Assembly (NCBI GenBank): GCA_017625535.1
Contig: JAGAKR010000021.1
Coordinates: 80,553 to 144,552, forward strand
Direction of reading: 5' to 3'
DNA: 64,000 bases
Source: Bacteroidales bacterium
GTDB taxonomy: Bacteria; Bacteroidota; Bacteroidia; Bacteroidales; UBA932
Made by a program: the position numbers and the translations under genes. Shown one piece after another: positions 54,981 to 64,000 of this stretch (the first letter of the stretch is position 1; each line of letters starts with the position of its first letter). The notes beneath the pieces are model-generated. The model had not been told where the DNA came from. It made no database searches and worked only from the letters and a program-made list of their open reading frames with translations.

Positions 54981-55824
54981 ACCAACTTCCTCCGGCACCA
55001 CCGCCTCCGAAAGAACCGCCACCAAATCCGCCGAACCCGCCGAACCCGCCGAATCCGCCGCCTCCGAATGAGCCGCCACCAAAACTTCCTCCTCGGCTGC
55101 GCGAACTTGTGGCATTTCCAAGGATTGATCCCAATATGAAGGCATCTGTTGCTGTAAAATCCCTTCCTCCCCTATGGTTGCCTCCACCCATATTCTGGTT
55201 GTTACCTTTTGAGGCCGATATCAGCACCAATACAAAAATCAGGAAAAAGAATATGAATACAAGCGCCGGAAGCCATTCGTCATCTTCGCCGGCTGCAAAT
55301 TCATCTGTAGATATTTCGCCGCTTATTACCGGCATAAGGGCGTCAAGTGCAGCATTTATTCCGCCGTAATAGTCATTCTCCCTGAAATGGGGAATCATTG
55401 CCCTCTCTATCACCATTCTTGCAAAAGCATCTGTTACAGCAGCCTCAAGTCCATACCCGGTTGCGATGAACACCTCTCCACTGGAATTTCCTGTTTTGGG
55501 CTTTACAAGTATCACTATGCCATTGTCAAACTTCTGCTGCCCTACACCCCACTGCTCTCCAATGGAATACGCAAGCTGGGCCTTGTCATAGCCATATAGT
55601 TCCGGCACTATTACAATTGCTATCTGGTTTGATGTGGAATCTGCAAAAGAGACAACCCTCTCCTCCAGAGCAGCGTTCTGTCTCCTTGATAAGATTCCGG
55701 CAAGATCATTTACGAGCACAGGGGGACTAGGCCTCTTAGGCACCTGGGCCACAGAAACAAAAGCCGCCATCAATAGAATTGCGGTTAAGGCTGTACGTAA
55801 TTTATTCACCAAAAGAGATTTCAT
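54979..55824 (-). CDS. TPM-domain membrane protein with Gly-rich tail (YgcG-like)
   Basis: A 281-residue exported protein. The signal peptide (1-25) is followed by a TPM domain (about 34-155, VNDLAGILSRRQNAALEERV, VVIVPELYGYD and the GIVILVKP strand). One transmembrane helix (about 188-205) leads to a tail of GGGSFGGGGFGGFGG-type repeats. TPM domains have been linked to photosystem II repair and phosphatase activity in plants; in bacteria they often accompany LemA, as here. It overlaps the upstream TPM gene by 23 bases in another frame. Confidence 0.9.
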   Translation of the reverse strand: MKSLLVNKLRTALTAILLMAAFVSVAQVPKRPSPPVLVNDLAGILSRRQNAALEERVVSFADSTSNQIAIVIVPELYGYDKAQLAYSIGEQWGVGQQKFDNGIVILVKPKTGNSSGEVFIATGYGLEAAVTDAFARMVIERAMIPHFRENDYYGGINAALDALMPVISGEISTDEFAAGEDDEWLPALVFIFFFLIFVLVLISASKGNNQNMGGGNHRGGRDFTATDAFILGSILGNATSSRSRGGSFGGGSFGGGGFGGFGGFGGFGGGSFGGGGAGGSW

Positions 55825-56239
55825 CCGGCTGTTCGTTTATATCATCACTCTTGTATGGAAAATATTTCTTAAGGGAGTCGCCTGCCTCCTTTATTGCCCG
55901 GGAAAGGCCACCTGCATAATCCCCTTTTGAGAAGGCTTCACCCATACGGGATTTTATCCCTTCCCAGAAATTGTCGGGAACAGCATTATTGATCCCTGCA
56001 TCCCCAATGATGGCAAACTTGCGGCTCTCAACTGCAACATATATGAGCACTCCATTGCGGGCACGGGTATTGTACATCTTCAGATAATTGAAAATGTACA
56101 CCGCCCGCATAAGCGGATCTGATGTACATTTTGATTCTATATGCACCCTAATCTCACCGGAGGTGTTGAGTTCAGCCTCCTTTATTGCATTCACTATCTG
56201 CTCCTGCCCGTTCCTGCCTATGAATTCCTTTACTTTCAT
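55802..56239 (-). CDS. TPM-domain protein without signal peptide
   Basis: A 145-residue protein with a TPM domain (about 15-130: QIVNAIKEAELNTSGEIRVHI, ARNGVLIYVAVESRKFAIIGDAGI, quoted in parts). It has no clear signal peptide or membrane helix. The gene lies between lemA and the longer TPM gene and overlaps the latter by 23 bases, so the three proteins are probably made together. Confidence 0.88.
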   Translation of the reverse strand: MKVKEFIGRNGQEQIVNAIKEAELNTSGEIRVHIESKCTSDPLMRAVYIFNYLKMYNTRARNGVLIYVAVESRKFAIIGDAGINNAVPDNFWEGIKSRMGEAFSKGDYAGGLSRAIKEAGDSLKKYFPYKSDDINEQPDEISFGE

Positions 56240-56255
56240 AGTGCCTCCCTCTATG

Positions 56256-56846
56256 CTAGAATTTCACTTCCGGAGCCTGCTGTGCACCTTCCTGTGCCTC
56301 AAAATAAGGTTTCTTCTCAAACCCGAACATTCCGGCCACAATATTTTTAGGGAACTGCCTTATCACTGTATTGTATCCCCTTGCAGTCTCATTGAACTTC
56401 TGACGCTCCACAGCTATCCTGTTCTCTGTACCCTCAAGCTGCGACTGCAATGCCATGAAATTCTCATTTGCCTTAAGATCAGGGTAATTCTCTGTTATTG
56501 CAAGCAATTTGCCCAATGCAGAGCCAAGCTCGCCCTGTGCCTTCTGATATTTTGCAATCTCTTCAGGTGTAAGGTTCTGCGGATCCACAGTAATCTGTGT
56601 AGCCTTGCTCCTTGCACTTATAACACCCTCAAGAGTCTCCTGCTCGTGTGCTGCATAACCTTTTACAGTTGCCACAAGATTAGGGATGAGGTCTGCCCTT
56701 CTCTGATATACATTCTCTACCTGCGACCATGCGGCCTGCACACCCTCGTCCATCTTTACCATACCGTTGTAGGTGCTCTGGAACCAGAAGAAGATTCCAA
56801 GTACTACCGCTGCCACAACCAAAATTGCAACCAATCCTTTTTTCAT
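56256..56846 (-). CDS. lemA: LemA family protein
   Basis: A 196-residue protein. An N-terminal hydrophobic anchor (3-22) is followed by a long helical bundle with the LemA signature (VKMDEGVQAAWSQVENVYQRRADLIPNLVATVKGYA, quoted as QRRADLIPNLV) and the C-terminal FNETARGYNTVIRQFP. Function is unknown; the frequent neighbour is TPM, as here. It starts 20 bases after the FISUMP gene. Confidence 0.93.
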   Translation of the reverse strand: MKKGLVAILVVAAVVLGIFFWFQSTYNGMVKMDEGVQAAWSQVENVYQRRADLIPNLVATVKGYAAHEQETLEGVISARSKATQITVDPQNLTPEEIAKYQKAQGELGSALGKLLAITENYPDLKANENFMALQSQLEGTENRIAVERQKFNETARGYNTVIRQFPKNIVAGMFGFEKKPYFEAQEGAQQAPEVKF

Positions 56847-56866
56847 CTCAAATTCCTCCTTAATTT

Positions 56867-57925
56867 TTATTGATTTACCGCTTTAAGTCTCACGCACCTT
56901 ACAGATGCACCCATACCGTCTTTTGAACCATAATTTACAGAAAGGTCGGGATACTCATTGTAGATGTACTTGTAATGGGCACTGTTGCTGTCCTTCTCTG
57001 TTGAACTCCACCAGAAACCATACTTGTACATATTGCTGTAATTGTTGTAATCATTTGTAGAACAACCTGCTGAAAGTGCATTCCATCCGTATTTGTTGGT
57101 TGGGGTAACATCCGGTGAATATGTCCATAGGGCAGAACCGTTGAACATTGCATTTGCCATAAGGTCTGGTGCAATACCTTTCCAGTTGTCCATAAAGTTT
57201 GTCTCCTTTCCACCGCTCACTGCCATTGCAAGATCTGTCCAGTCCTCATTTGTAGGGATGCTCCAGCCTGGAGGGCATACACCCTGCGGACCTTGTCCAA
57301 GGCCGCTTCCACTTACACCACCTGTAGCATCATTCCAGGTATAAAGCCTTCCGAACAGCAATGCAGCCGCATCTGTCTTGCCATACCCCTGGCCTTTGCC
57401 GTTCCACTTGAGGTTGCTGTCCATCCACTCCAGATTGCCTATCTCCACAATTCCGTATACATTGCCGTCCCTTGGGTCTGTAAAAGTAACCTCAGAAGTG
57501 TCTACCCCTGTAAGGCTGGTTTCATTTATTACAGTTATGAACTGGGTAAGTGAAGAACTGTAATACTCTTCACCGCAGTCTGCTGTAAGTGTAACCTCAT
57601 ATATTGCAAGTGAATCCGGAGCCAAAGCCCTCACTGTAAGGTAGTCATCAGAGGCATAAAGGGAATCAAGCCCGCCAAAAGACCAATCGTAATAGGCCCC
57701 TTTTGTGGAAACTCCCGAAGCATGCATCTCTATGGTGTCTCCCGGAACCGCATACATAGGGAGGTAAAATACCGGAGAGCCGTCCAAAGTGAGCAATGTC
57801 TCCTCCTCATCATCATCCTTGTCGCAAGAAGCAAAGACAAAAGCAAGTGAAAGCAGACATACTGCTGTTATTTTCAATGACCTGAACAACTCCAGGCCCG
57901 CTATCCTGACTGTTTCTATTTTCAT
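56867..57925 (-). CDS. FISUMP-domain lipoprotein (Fibrobacter succinogenes major paralogous domain)
   Basis: A 352-residue lipoprotein (lipobox VFASC, then DKDDDEE). A PKD-like beta-sandwich (about 55-150) precedes the FISUMP domain (about 165-350). That domain is recognisable by MDSNLKWNG, GRLYTWNDA, CPPGWSIPTNEDW, GFWWSSTE and the terminal ASVRCVR. Such domains occur on surface proteins of Fibrobacter and Bacteroidota; their role is unknown. It is the first gene of the FISUMP-lemA-TPM-TPM unit, with its own promoter box. Confidence 0.87.
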   Translation of the reverse strand: MKIETVRIAGLELFRSLKITAVCLLSLAFVFASCDKDDDEEETLLTLDGSPVFYLPMYAVPGDTIEMHASGVSTKGAYYDWSFGGLDSLYASDDYLTVRALAPDSLAIYEVTLTADCGEEYYSSSLTQFITVINETSLTGVDTSEVTFTDPRDGNVYGIVEIGNLEWMDSNLKWNGKGQGYGKTDAAALLFGRLYTWNDATGGVSGSGLGQGPQGVCPPGWSIPTNEDWTDLAMAVSGGKETNFMDNWKGIAPDLMANAMFNGSALWTYSPDVTPTNKYGWNALSAGCSTNDYNNYSNMYKYGFWWSSTEKDSNSAHYKYIYNEYPDLSVNYGSKDGMGASVRCVRLKAVNQ

Positions 57926-57950
57926 CTGGTTATTTGGTATAAAATGAGCA

Positions 57951-57958
57951 CAAAAGTA
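57951..57958 (-). promoter_or_regulatory. -7 promoter box of the FISUMP-lemA-TPM operon
   Basis: TACTTTTG on the minus strand, leader about 22 nt. Confidence 0.5.
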
Positions 57959-57968
57959 ATATTTTTTC

Positions 57969-57976
57969 TACATTTG
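57969..57976 (+). promoter_or_regulatory. -7 promoter box of the apbE operon
   Basis: TACATTTG, 10 bases from the divergent box. The leader of about 48 nt contains a short GTGCC/GGCAC hairpin (57987-58013). Confidence 0.5.
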
Positions 57977-58027
57977 TACTAAAATCGTGCCATTAAAATA
58001 CCCGCTCCGGCACAGAATTGATGCCTT

Positions 58028-59077
58028 ATGACTGGAAAATCCGGAAATTCAAACATTTTCATATACTTTGCACTTGCCGTTGCAACCCTCATTGCCACAG
58101 GATGCGGCAAAACCGGAGCACCATACACCACAATAGACGGCTTTGCCCAGGGAGGCACCTTCCACCTTGTATATCAGGAACCTGCAGATGCCCAGGCACA
58201 TAATCTTCCCGACAGCCTTCAGAAATGGTTCCGCCTCATTGACAAATCATTGAGCGGATACGATACAACATCTCTTGTCTCAAAGATAAACAGAGGGGAA
58301 AACCCTCCTCTTGATTCATTGTTCATAGAGTGCTTCAACCTCTCCAAAGAGGTATACGGCAACACCGGTGGCGCTTTTGACATTTCGGCAGCCCCTTTAT
58401 TTGAAATATGGGGGTTCGGATTCGGCAACGGAATTGAAACCCCACAAAGCAGGATTGACAGTATAATGCAGTTTGTGGGGATGGACAAACTTGCAATAGT
58501 TTACGATACAGTCTCCAAGGCATCATACCTCCAGAAGGCTGACCCAAGGATGAAGGTGAATTTCAACGCCATAGCCCAGGGTTATACCTGCGACTTCATC
58601 TGCGGGGAACTGGAAAAGATGGGGATACAGAACTACCTGCTTGAAGTTGGAGGAGAAATTTTCTGCAGAGGTAAAAATGCAAAAGGGAAAGAGTGGAGCG
58701 TAGGGATAGACAAACCGATAGACGGCAACTTCATTCCGGGAGAATCCATTGAAGCTGTAATAGAGGTCTCTGACAGAGGGCTTGTCACATCCGGCAACTA
58801 CCGCAAATTCTACATAAAGGACGGAGAAAAGTACTCCCACACCATAGATGCCAGAGACGGATACCCTGTAAAACACAATCTGTTGAGCGCCACAGTAATG
58901 GCACCCACAGCCGCTATGGCGGATGCCTACGCCACATACCTTATGGTAATAGGAGTTGAAGAGGCAAAGAAGTTCCTCCGTGCATCAAACGATATGGAGG
59001 CACTGCTTGTTTACGGAGAGCAGGAAAACCTGAAGGTTTTTGCAACCGAGGGGATACACCACAGAAAAATACAATAA
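58028..59077 (+). CDS. apbE: FAD:protein FMN transferase
   Basis: A 349-residue periplasmic lipoprotein (lipobox IATGC). ApbE attaches FMN covalently to Ser/Thr of target flavoproteins such as Rnf/Nqr subunits. The family motifs are present: GGAFDISAAPLFEIWGFG, FNAIAQGYTCDFI, YLLEVGGEIFCRG and, near the end, DARDGYPV with TVMAPTAAMADAYAT. No obvious flavinylated partner is next to it. The D-aminoacylase-like gene follows at 18 bases. Confidence 0.93.
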   Translation: MTGKSGNSNIFIYFALAVATLIATGCGKTGAPYTTIDGFAQGGTFHLVYQEPADAQAHNLPDSLQKWFRLIDKSLSGYDTTSLVSKINRGENPPLDSLFIECFNLSKEVYGNTGGAFDISAAPLFEIWGFGFGNGIETPQSRIDSIMQFVGMDKLAIVYDTVSKASYLQKADPRMKVNFNAIAQGYTCDFICGELEKMGIQNYLLEVGGEIFCRGKNAKGKEWSVGIDKPIDGNFIPGESIEAVIEVSDRGLVTSGNYRKFYIKDGEKYSHTIDARDGYPVKHNLLSATVMAPTAAMADAYATYLMVIGVEEAKKFLRASNDMEALLVYGEQENLKVFATEGIHHRKIQ

Positions 59078-59095
59078 CACATAAAACATAACACA

Positions 59096-60838
59096 ATGGA
59101 AAACAAGAATCTGAAGAAAAACTTGGATGAGAGCACCAGGATGTCCCGCAGGGGATTCATCAAAACTGCCTCATTTGCTGCCGGTGCTGCCGGAGCAGCC
59201 ATGTTCGGAGCCTCATCATTGGGCTCATTCCTCACTTCCTGCACCACCACCAAAGAGCATTTTGATACCATAATTGCAAATGGTGTGGTATACTGCGGAG
59301 ACGGCAAAGCACCTCTGCAGAATGCAATGGTGGGTATCAGGGACGGCAAGATTGTAGAGGTAGGCAAACTTGGCAACCTCGCAAACCTGAGCGAGCACTG
59401 CAAAAAGGTGATTGACGCACAGGGACTTGCTGTTTCGCCAGGTTTCATAGACATCCACTCACATACCGACACCAACCTGCTCATAGCACCTGTAGGTGAC
59501 AGCAAGATATACCAGGGTGTCACAACCGATATAGGTGGAAACTGCGGTGATTCACCGTTCCCTTATTCAGACGAATATTTTGCATCAAAACAGGGTACCG
59601 ACAGACTTGGATTCCCATTCTGGCAGGATCTAGACGGCTTCTATGATGCACTTAGAGCCAAAAAGATAGGTATCAACTACAAGACATATACAGGTCAGGG
59701 TCAGTTGCGTTCTGCAGTTGTAGGTGACAATGCTGTTAAGGCAACTCCTGAGCAGATGAAAAAGATGCTTGCCATCCTGGATGCAGAGATGGAGATGGGC
59801 AGCCTCGGACTCTCTTGCGGCCTTGAGTACGCACCGGGTTCATATGCAAGCAACGAAGAGATTGTTGAACTCCTTAAAGTTGTTGCAAAACACAACGGTC
59901 TGTTTGCAATCCATATGAGGAATGAGGATGACCACGTTGAGGAGGCTATTGCAGAGGCTATTGACCTTGCACGAAAATCTGGGGTAAGACTGCAGATTTC
60001 ACACCTCAAGGCACAGAATGCAGCAAACTGGCACAAAGGTCCGAATATGCTCAAACTCATTGAGGATGCAAGGGCTGAAGGGATTGATGTTGCATTTGAC
60101 CGCTACCCATATATTGCATTCTCCACCGGCATGAACTGCTTCGTTCCGCTTGATATGAGACAAGGTTCTATGGAAGAGGTACAGGCAAGAATCCGTAACC
60201 CAAGAACTGAAAAGATCATTGCAGAATATGCAGACAGCCGTCTGAAGAGATTGGGCGGACCTCAGAATGTGCTTATTGCAGCGTGCGAGAAACCTGAAAA
60301 CGCAATGTTCTCGGGCAAGAACGTGGCAGAGTGCTGCGAACTTACAGGTCTTGAGCCTTGGCCAATGATAAAGAAGATACTCCTTTCAGAGTACTACCTG
60401 CAGATGGTGGGCTTTGCAATGAAAGACGAGAACGTACAGATGTTCCTTTCACACAGCCTTGGAATGCCGGCATCAGATGGAAGCGTATACTCTCCACAGG
60501 GTCCATTGAGCGCAGAGATCCCTCACCCAAGATCTTACGGAACATTCCCAAGATTCTTTGGAAAATATATAAGGGAAGACAAGATTTGCCCTCTTGAGGT
60601 GGGTATACAGAAATGTACATCACTACCTGCATCAAGGATAGGTTTGAAGGACAGGGGACTTCTCCTTCCAGGCTATGCGGCTGACGTTACAATCTTCAAC
60701 CCTCAAACCATTGCAGAGGCATCAACATACCAGCAGCCTCACCAGTACTCTCCAGGTATTGAGCACGTTATAGTAAACGGTGTACACACATTGGAGAAAG
60801 GCAAGTTCCTTGGTGAGTTCGGAGGAATGATTGTATAA
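59096..60838 (+). CDS. Tat-exported N-acyl-D-amino-acid deacylase (D-aminoacylase) family protein
   Basis: A 580-residue amidohydrolase. The N-terminus carries a twin-arginine signal (SRRGFIKTASFAAGAAGAA), followed by a Cys (LTSC) that could allow lipidation. The amidohydrolase metal site is visible: GFIDIHSHTD near the start, ISHLKAQN in the middle, the EYAPGSYAS loop typical of D-aminoacylases, and the terminal GYAADVTIFNP. It may remove acyl groups from D-amino acids or process D-amino-acid peptides. Co-transcription with apbE suggests a shared export theme only. Confidence 0.87.
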   Translation: MENKNLKKNLDESTRMSRRGFIKTASFAAGAAGAAMFGASSLGSFLTSCTTTKEHFDTIIANGVVYCGDGKAPLQNAMVGIRDGKIVEVGKLGNLANLSEHCKKVIDAQGLAVSPGFIDIHSHTDTNLLIAPVGDSKIYQGVTTDIGGNCGDSPFPYSDEYFASKQGTDRLGFPFWQDLDGFYDALRAKKIGINYKTYTGQGQLRSAVVGDNAVKATPEQMKKMLAILDAEMEMGSLGLSCGLEYAPGSYASNEEIVELLKVVAKHNGLFAIHMRNEDDHVEEAIAEAIDLARKSGVRLQISHLKAQNAANWHKGPNMLKLIEDARAEGIDVAFDRYPYIAFSTGMNCFVPLDMRQGSMEEVQARIRNPRTEKIIAEYADSRLKRLGGPQNVLIAACEKPENAMFSGKNVAECCELTGLEPWPMIKKILLSEYYLQMVGFAMKDENVQMFLSHSLGMPASDGSVYSPQGPLSAEIPHPRSYGTFPRFFGKYIREDKICPLEVGIQKCTSLPASRIGLKDRGLLLPGYAADVTIFNPQTIAEASTYQQPHQYSPGIEHVIVNGVHTLEKGKFLGEFGGMIV

Positions 60839-60878
60839 ACTGCACGGAAGGCCGGAAGCCGCGCGAGCGGTTTATAAA

Positions 60879-60916
60879 AAAACTGTCGGGAAAAGAATTT
60901 TCTTCCCGACAGTTTT
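60879..60916. terminator. Bidirectional terminator between the deacylase and the M16 gene
   Basis: A 14-bp stem AAAACTGTCGGGAA/TTCCCGACAGTTTT between convergent stops, with a T run on the plus side. Confidence 0.87.
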
Positions 60917-60937
60917 ATTTTATCCTGTATTCTGCAA

Positions 60938-63754
60938 TTACTCTGCAGGATTCATTATTACCTGCAGTTCATTGCCCTGTGAAAGGAGTTCTTTCACAAA
61001 CTCCTGGATTGTTGCAGGCACTGCAGCCTTTTCAACAGCATCAAGGTAGCCGTTGAAATAATCCCTGTTGTTTGAGAAATACTCATAAACCACATTATGC
61101 CAATATGGATTGTTTATCTGCTGCTCAGGGAATGCCTTCACAAAATTCTCCTTTGCTTTGGCAACATACTCAGGATCCGGACCTTTCTCAGCTATATCCT
61201 TGAGGCCCTGCTTTGCAAGTTCAATCAATTTAGGGGCCTTGGCCACGTCTGTATCAAAGATTATCATAATTGAGAACTCAGGGAGCGGCTTACCTGCAAC
61301 CTCTGCCATTATGCTCACACCATAAGTACCACCCTCATCTTCCCTTATTGTTTTGGTATACAACTGGTCCAATACCCTCTTGAGTACCATCATCTTCATG
61401 TCATTCTGCAGGCCTTTCTCCAATTTTCCGGTATAAACCAGAGCTACAGAGGTTTTTGGTGCCTCCATAGGGACTTTTATCTCCACCTTCTTCTCACCTT
61501 CAGGAGACCTTATTCCTTCATCTTTCCACTGGGTACCCTTTTCAGATAGAACAGGAAGTGAACCAATATATTTCTCAACCATAGGTCTGAGGGTCAGAAG
61601 ATCAACATTTCCGGTAATGTACACCTTAAGGCCGGCCTGGTCTGCCATCAACTGGGTATAACCCTTCTTTATGTTCTCTATGCTAACTTTCTCAAGCAGT
61701 TCCTCCGAAATGAACGGTCTCCTTGGAGAGTTTGAAAGCACAGACTCCTGCAGGGCCTTTGAGAATGCCACATTAGGCTGTTTTATAAAGTTAGGGACAA
61801 TTGCCTTAAGTTGGTTGAAGCCTGCCTCAAACTCAGATGCCTCAAAACGCGGCTGGGTATAGAACAGATATATCAACTGCATCATTGTCTCAATGTCTTT
61901 TGGAGAGCCTGCGGCAGTTACGCCATGCTCCAGATCCTCTATGTAAGGTGACACATTCACCACCTTGCCTGTAAGCATCTTGTTCAGCTGGCTCTTAGGG
62001 AATTTGCTTACACCTGAACCGTTTAAATATGTTGCAAATATGTTCATCTCAAAAGATGGTATAAGTTCATCTGGCAGGATTGAACGGCCACCATTTGCAA
62101 CTGTTCTTACGAATACCTCATCTTTCTTGTAATCTGTAGGTTTTACAACTATCTGCATACCGTTCTTGAGTGTCCATACTGTAGTACCGAACTTGCCGGC
62201 CTCCTCTTTCATTACAGGTGCCCCCGCAATGGATGAAGGATCCATAAGAGGCTCATTTGAAACCTCAACCTTAGGGGCCTCAATCTCCGCACCCTTAACA
62301 TTCTCCAGCACAGCAACAAGTTCTGCCTCTGTTGGTACAGCAAGCCCCTCCCTCTGAGGTGAAGTGTAGAACAATACAATATTGCCGTCTCCATACAACT
62401 GTTTTGAAGCCATATTCAACATCTCAAGCGGAATCATTGCAAGATACTGCTGTACGGTATTGTATGCATACGCAGGATCAAGATAAGGTATGCCTGTAAG
62501 GAAATGGTTCATCATATCCTGAACCAACTGAGGATTCTGCCTGCTCTCCGCATTGTTCATTGCTGTCTCATATCTCTTCAGCAGGTTGGTCTTTGCACGC
62601 TCATATTCATCGGGAGTAAAGCCATATCTCTTTATCCTCTCCATCTCTGTAACAAGTGCAGTAAAGGCAGGTATAGCCTCCCCGTCTTTAGATGATACAT
62701 CTGCCATAAGGGCGTGGACATCGTTGCTCACATCAGCAAAACCAAGGCTTGCGCCCAGGAACGGAGCATCCGCCTTGCGCGATATGTCTCCCAGTCTCTC
62801 ATTTGCCATAATGGATACAAGATCCTCAACAATGCCGTTAAGCAGGGCAACACCTGTACCTTTGAACTGCGCAGGAATTGCAGGGCTCTTAACAGCCATC
62901 ATCACACCTGTAGAATTCATCTCCTTGTCTGTAAATATGCTTACAATAGGGGTGGCATTGTCTGGAACAACCACAGGCTCCTTGGCCTTAGGGTTCTCTG
63001 CCTTAGGAAGTTGGCCGAACAGGTTCTCTATCTTGCCCACTACAGCATCCGCATCCACATCACCAACCACTATTATTGCCTGCATATCTGGCCTGTACCA
63101 GGTCTTGTAATAATTTACAAGAGACTCAGGCTTGAAGTTCTTCAGATTCTCCTCAGAACCTATAAGCGATACATTCTCCAAAGCCGAACCTTTGAAAAGT
63201 GCCTTTCTTACAGCAAGGGTCTGCCTCCACTGGTAAGTGTCCCTTGTACGTTTCTCCTCAAGGATTACACCCCTTTCAGCATCAATCTCAGCAGGGTCAT
63301 TTGTAACAAATGCAGACCAGTCAAAAAGGATAAGGAGCGAACTGTCTATGATTCCCTCCCTTGTAACAGGCACATTGTTGAGCATATACATTGTCTGCTC
63401 AAAACCTGTTCCTGCATTTATGTTTGCACCAAATGCACAGCCTATGCTCTCCATATATGAGATAATCCCCTTGCCAGGGAAATGTTTTGTACCGTTGAAG
63501 CACATATGCTCAAGGAAGTGGGCAAGTCCATCCTGATCCGGTGTCTCCTGCACCGCACCTACATTCGTAACTATGTAGAAATCCGCCCTCTGTGCCGGCT
63601 TCTCATTATGCAGTACATAATAGGTGAGGCCGTTGTCCAACTTGCCGTATTTAACTTTCTTGTCCAACTCAAGCGGAGCCTGAGGATTCACCTGCGCAAA
63701 ACCCAGAAGGGCCACACAAGCCATAAAAACTGATAAAACCAATCTTCTCATCAT
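60938..63754 (-). CDS. M16-family zinc metallopeptidase (two-repeat, pitrilysin-like)
   Basis: A 938-residue periplasmic peptidase with a signal peptide (1-21, ending LGFAQ). The inverted zinc motif HxxEH is HFLEH at 79-83 in the N-terminal half, with the distal Glu in ERGVILEEKR. Three further M16-type domains follow, with an inactive C-terminal half as usual (TVWTLKNGMQIVVKPTDYKKDEV, quoted as LKNGMQIVVKP). Such enzymes degrade short peptides inside a closed chamber. The start could be either of two adjacent ATGs. Confidence 0.93.
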   Translation of the reverse strand: MMRRLVLSVFMACVALLGFAQVNPQAPLELDKKVKYGKLDNGLTYYVLHNEKPAQRADFYIVTNVGAVQETPDQDGLAHFLEHMCFNGTKHFPGKGIISYMESIGCAFGANINAGTGFEQTMYMLNNVPVTREGIIDSSLLILFDWSAFVTNDPAEIDAERGVILEEKRTRDTYQWRQTLAVRKALFKGSALENVSLIGSEENLKNFKPESLVNYYKTWYRPDMQAIIVVGDVDADAVVGKIENLFGQLPKAENPKAKEPVVVPDNATPIVSIFTDKEMNSTGVMMAVKSPAIPAQFKGTGVALLNGIVEDLVSIMANERLGDISRKADAPFLGASLGFADVSNDVHALMADVSSKDGEAIPAFTALVTEMERIKRYGFTPDEYERAKTNLLKRYETAMNNAESRQNPQLVQDMMNHFLTGIPYLDPAYAYNTVQQYLAMIPLEMLNMASKQLYGDGNIVLFYTSPQREGLAVPTEAELVAVLENVKGAEIEAPKVEVSNEPLMDPSSIAGAPVMKEEAGKFGTTVWTLKNGMQIVVKPTDYKKDEVFVRTVANGGRSILPDELIPSFEMNIFATYLNGSGVSKFPKSQLNKMLTGKVVNVSPYIEDLEHGVTAAGSPKDIETMMQLIYLFYTQPRFEASEFEAGFNQLKAIVPNFIKQPNVAFSKALQESVLSNSPRRPFISEELLEKVSIENIKKGYTQLMADQAGLKVYITGNVDLLTLRPMVEKYIGSLPVLSEKGTQWKDEGIRSPEGEKKVEIKVPMEAPKTSVALVYTGKLEKGLQNDMKMMVLKRVLDQLYTKTIREDEGGTYGVSIMAEVAGKPLPEFSIMIIFDTDVAKAPKLIELAKQGLKDIAEKGPDPEYVAKAKENFVKAFPEQQINNPYWHNVVYEYFSNNRDYFNGYLDAVEKAAVPATIQEFVKELLSQGNELQVIMNPAE

Positions 63755-63777
63755 CCTTTTCTTTTAAAAATTATTTT

Positions 63778-63785
63778 CAAATGTA
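63778..63785 (-). promoter_or_regulatory. -7 promoter box of the M16 gene
   Basis: TACATTTG on the minus strand, about 24 bases before the ATG. The leader has an A/G-rich AAAAGAAAAGG stretch next to the start. Confidence 0.5.
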
Positions 63786-63862
63786 ACCATAAATGCGCTT
63801 CTTTGTTAAATATAAAACATATTTTTTTTGGCATATATTTTGATTTCCCCCTTTCATAAACC

Positions 63863-64000
63863 TTAAATCCGCAACTCCATTCCCGAAGTGCTACCTACAT
63901 AAAGAGGAATGGACTTTTGATTCGTAAGACAGCCATTAAGTCCTCGCATCCGTTTCAATGCGCATACTATCCCCTTACCCCACAAAGCGACTTGAGGCAA
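63863..64000 (-). CDS. Possible 3' end of an unidentified gene (right edge)
   Basis: On the minus strand one frame stays open for 45 codons from the window edge to TAA at 63863, ending in a stretch with VGSTSGMELRI. I do not recognise it. An open frame this short can occur by chance, and the rest of 63786-63862 shows nothing. Confidence 0.25.
   Translation of the reverse strand: MPQVALWGKGIVCALKRMRGLNGCLTNQKSIPLYVGSTSGMELRI

Noticed and set aside
55000-55100. Short tandem repeat near the TPM gene as a mobile or regulatory repeat
   Set aside because: It is the coding repeat for the Gly/Phe-rich tail of the TPM protein.

Overview
The window is chromosomal DNA from a member of the Bacteroidota, most likely order Bacteroidales. 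The evidence is a SusC/SusD pair, OmpA-type and O/P-type porins, HU-like CCDC81-type domains and class I fumarase. Start codons generally lack a Shine-Dalgarno sequence, and the -7 promoter motif TAnnTTTG recurs a short distance before many of them. Family and genus are not resolved. About 46 protein genes and one tRNA gene are supported, most on the minus strand. Convergent gene pairs are usually separated by strong hairpin terminators.

Layout. 1-9.2 kb: truncated trkA, a Gate-domain membrane protein with a porin, the ABC-F protein Uup, and an envelope operon (YjbH-like protein, His-rich lipoprotein, YjbH-like protein, OmpA). 9.3-23.6 kb: housekeeping genes (fumarase, prfB with a programmed +1 frameshift, recX, a patatin/barrel protein, rlmN, recA with an apparent one-base deletion, metG, dnaG, trpS, an M48 lipoprotein, tRNA-Asn). 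23.7-26.9 kb: two HU-type proteins, MscS, cutC and a Dabb protein. 27-41 kb: an accessory locus made of an MlrC-like M81 peptidase, a Gfo/Idh oxidoreductase, a transglutaminase lipoprotein, a possible gingipain/caspase-fold protein, SusD, SusC, and a second, AT-rich M81 peptidase. 41-45.3 kb: ettA with a truncated AraC-type frame fused in frame upstream, an intact membrane-anchored AraC regulator, and YitT. 45.3-51.2 kb: leuS, an M28 peptidase with a TonB C-terminal domain, gcvT and a SPOR lipoprotein. 51.3-54.9 kb: DUF389 protein, CapA-like protein and PhoH. 55-57.9 kb: two TPM proteins, LemA and a FISUMP lipoprotein. 58-60.8 kb: ApbE and a Tat-exported D-aminoacylase-like protein. 60.9-63.8 kb: an M16 peptidase.

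The best candidate for an undescribed system is the 27-41 kb locus. Its transcription unit susC-susD-putative cysteine peptidase-transglutaminase carries no glycosidase, which is unusual for a SusCD locus, and MlrC-type metallopeptidases sit on both flanks. I read it as a possible uptake and processing locus for modified or cyclic peptides; that is inference. Other points worth attention are the recA frameshift, the ettA upstream fusion, the face-to-face promoter pair before the first mlrC-like gene, the probably leaderless cutC transcript, and the M28-TonB fusion.
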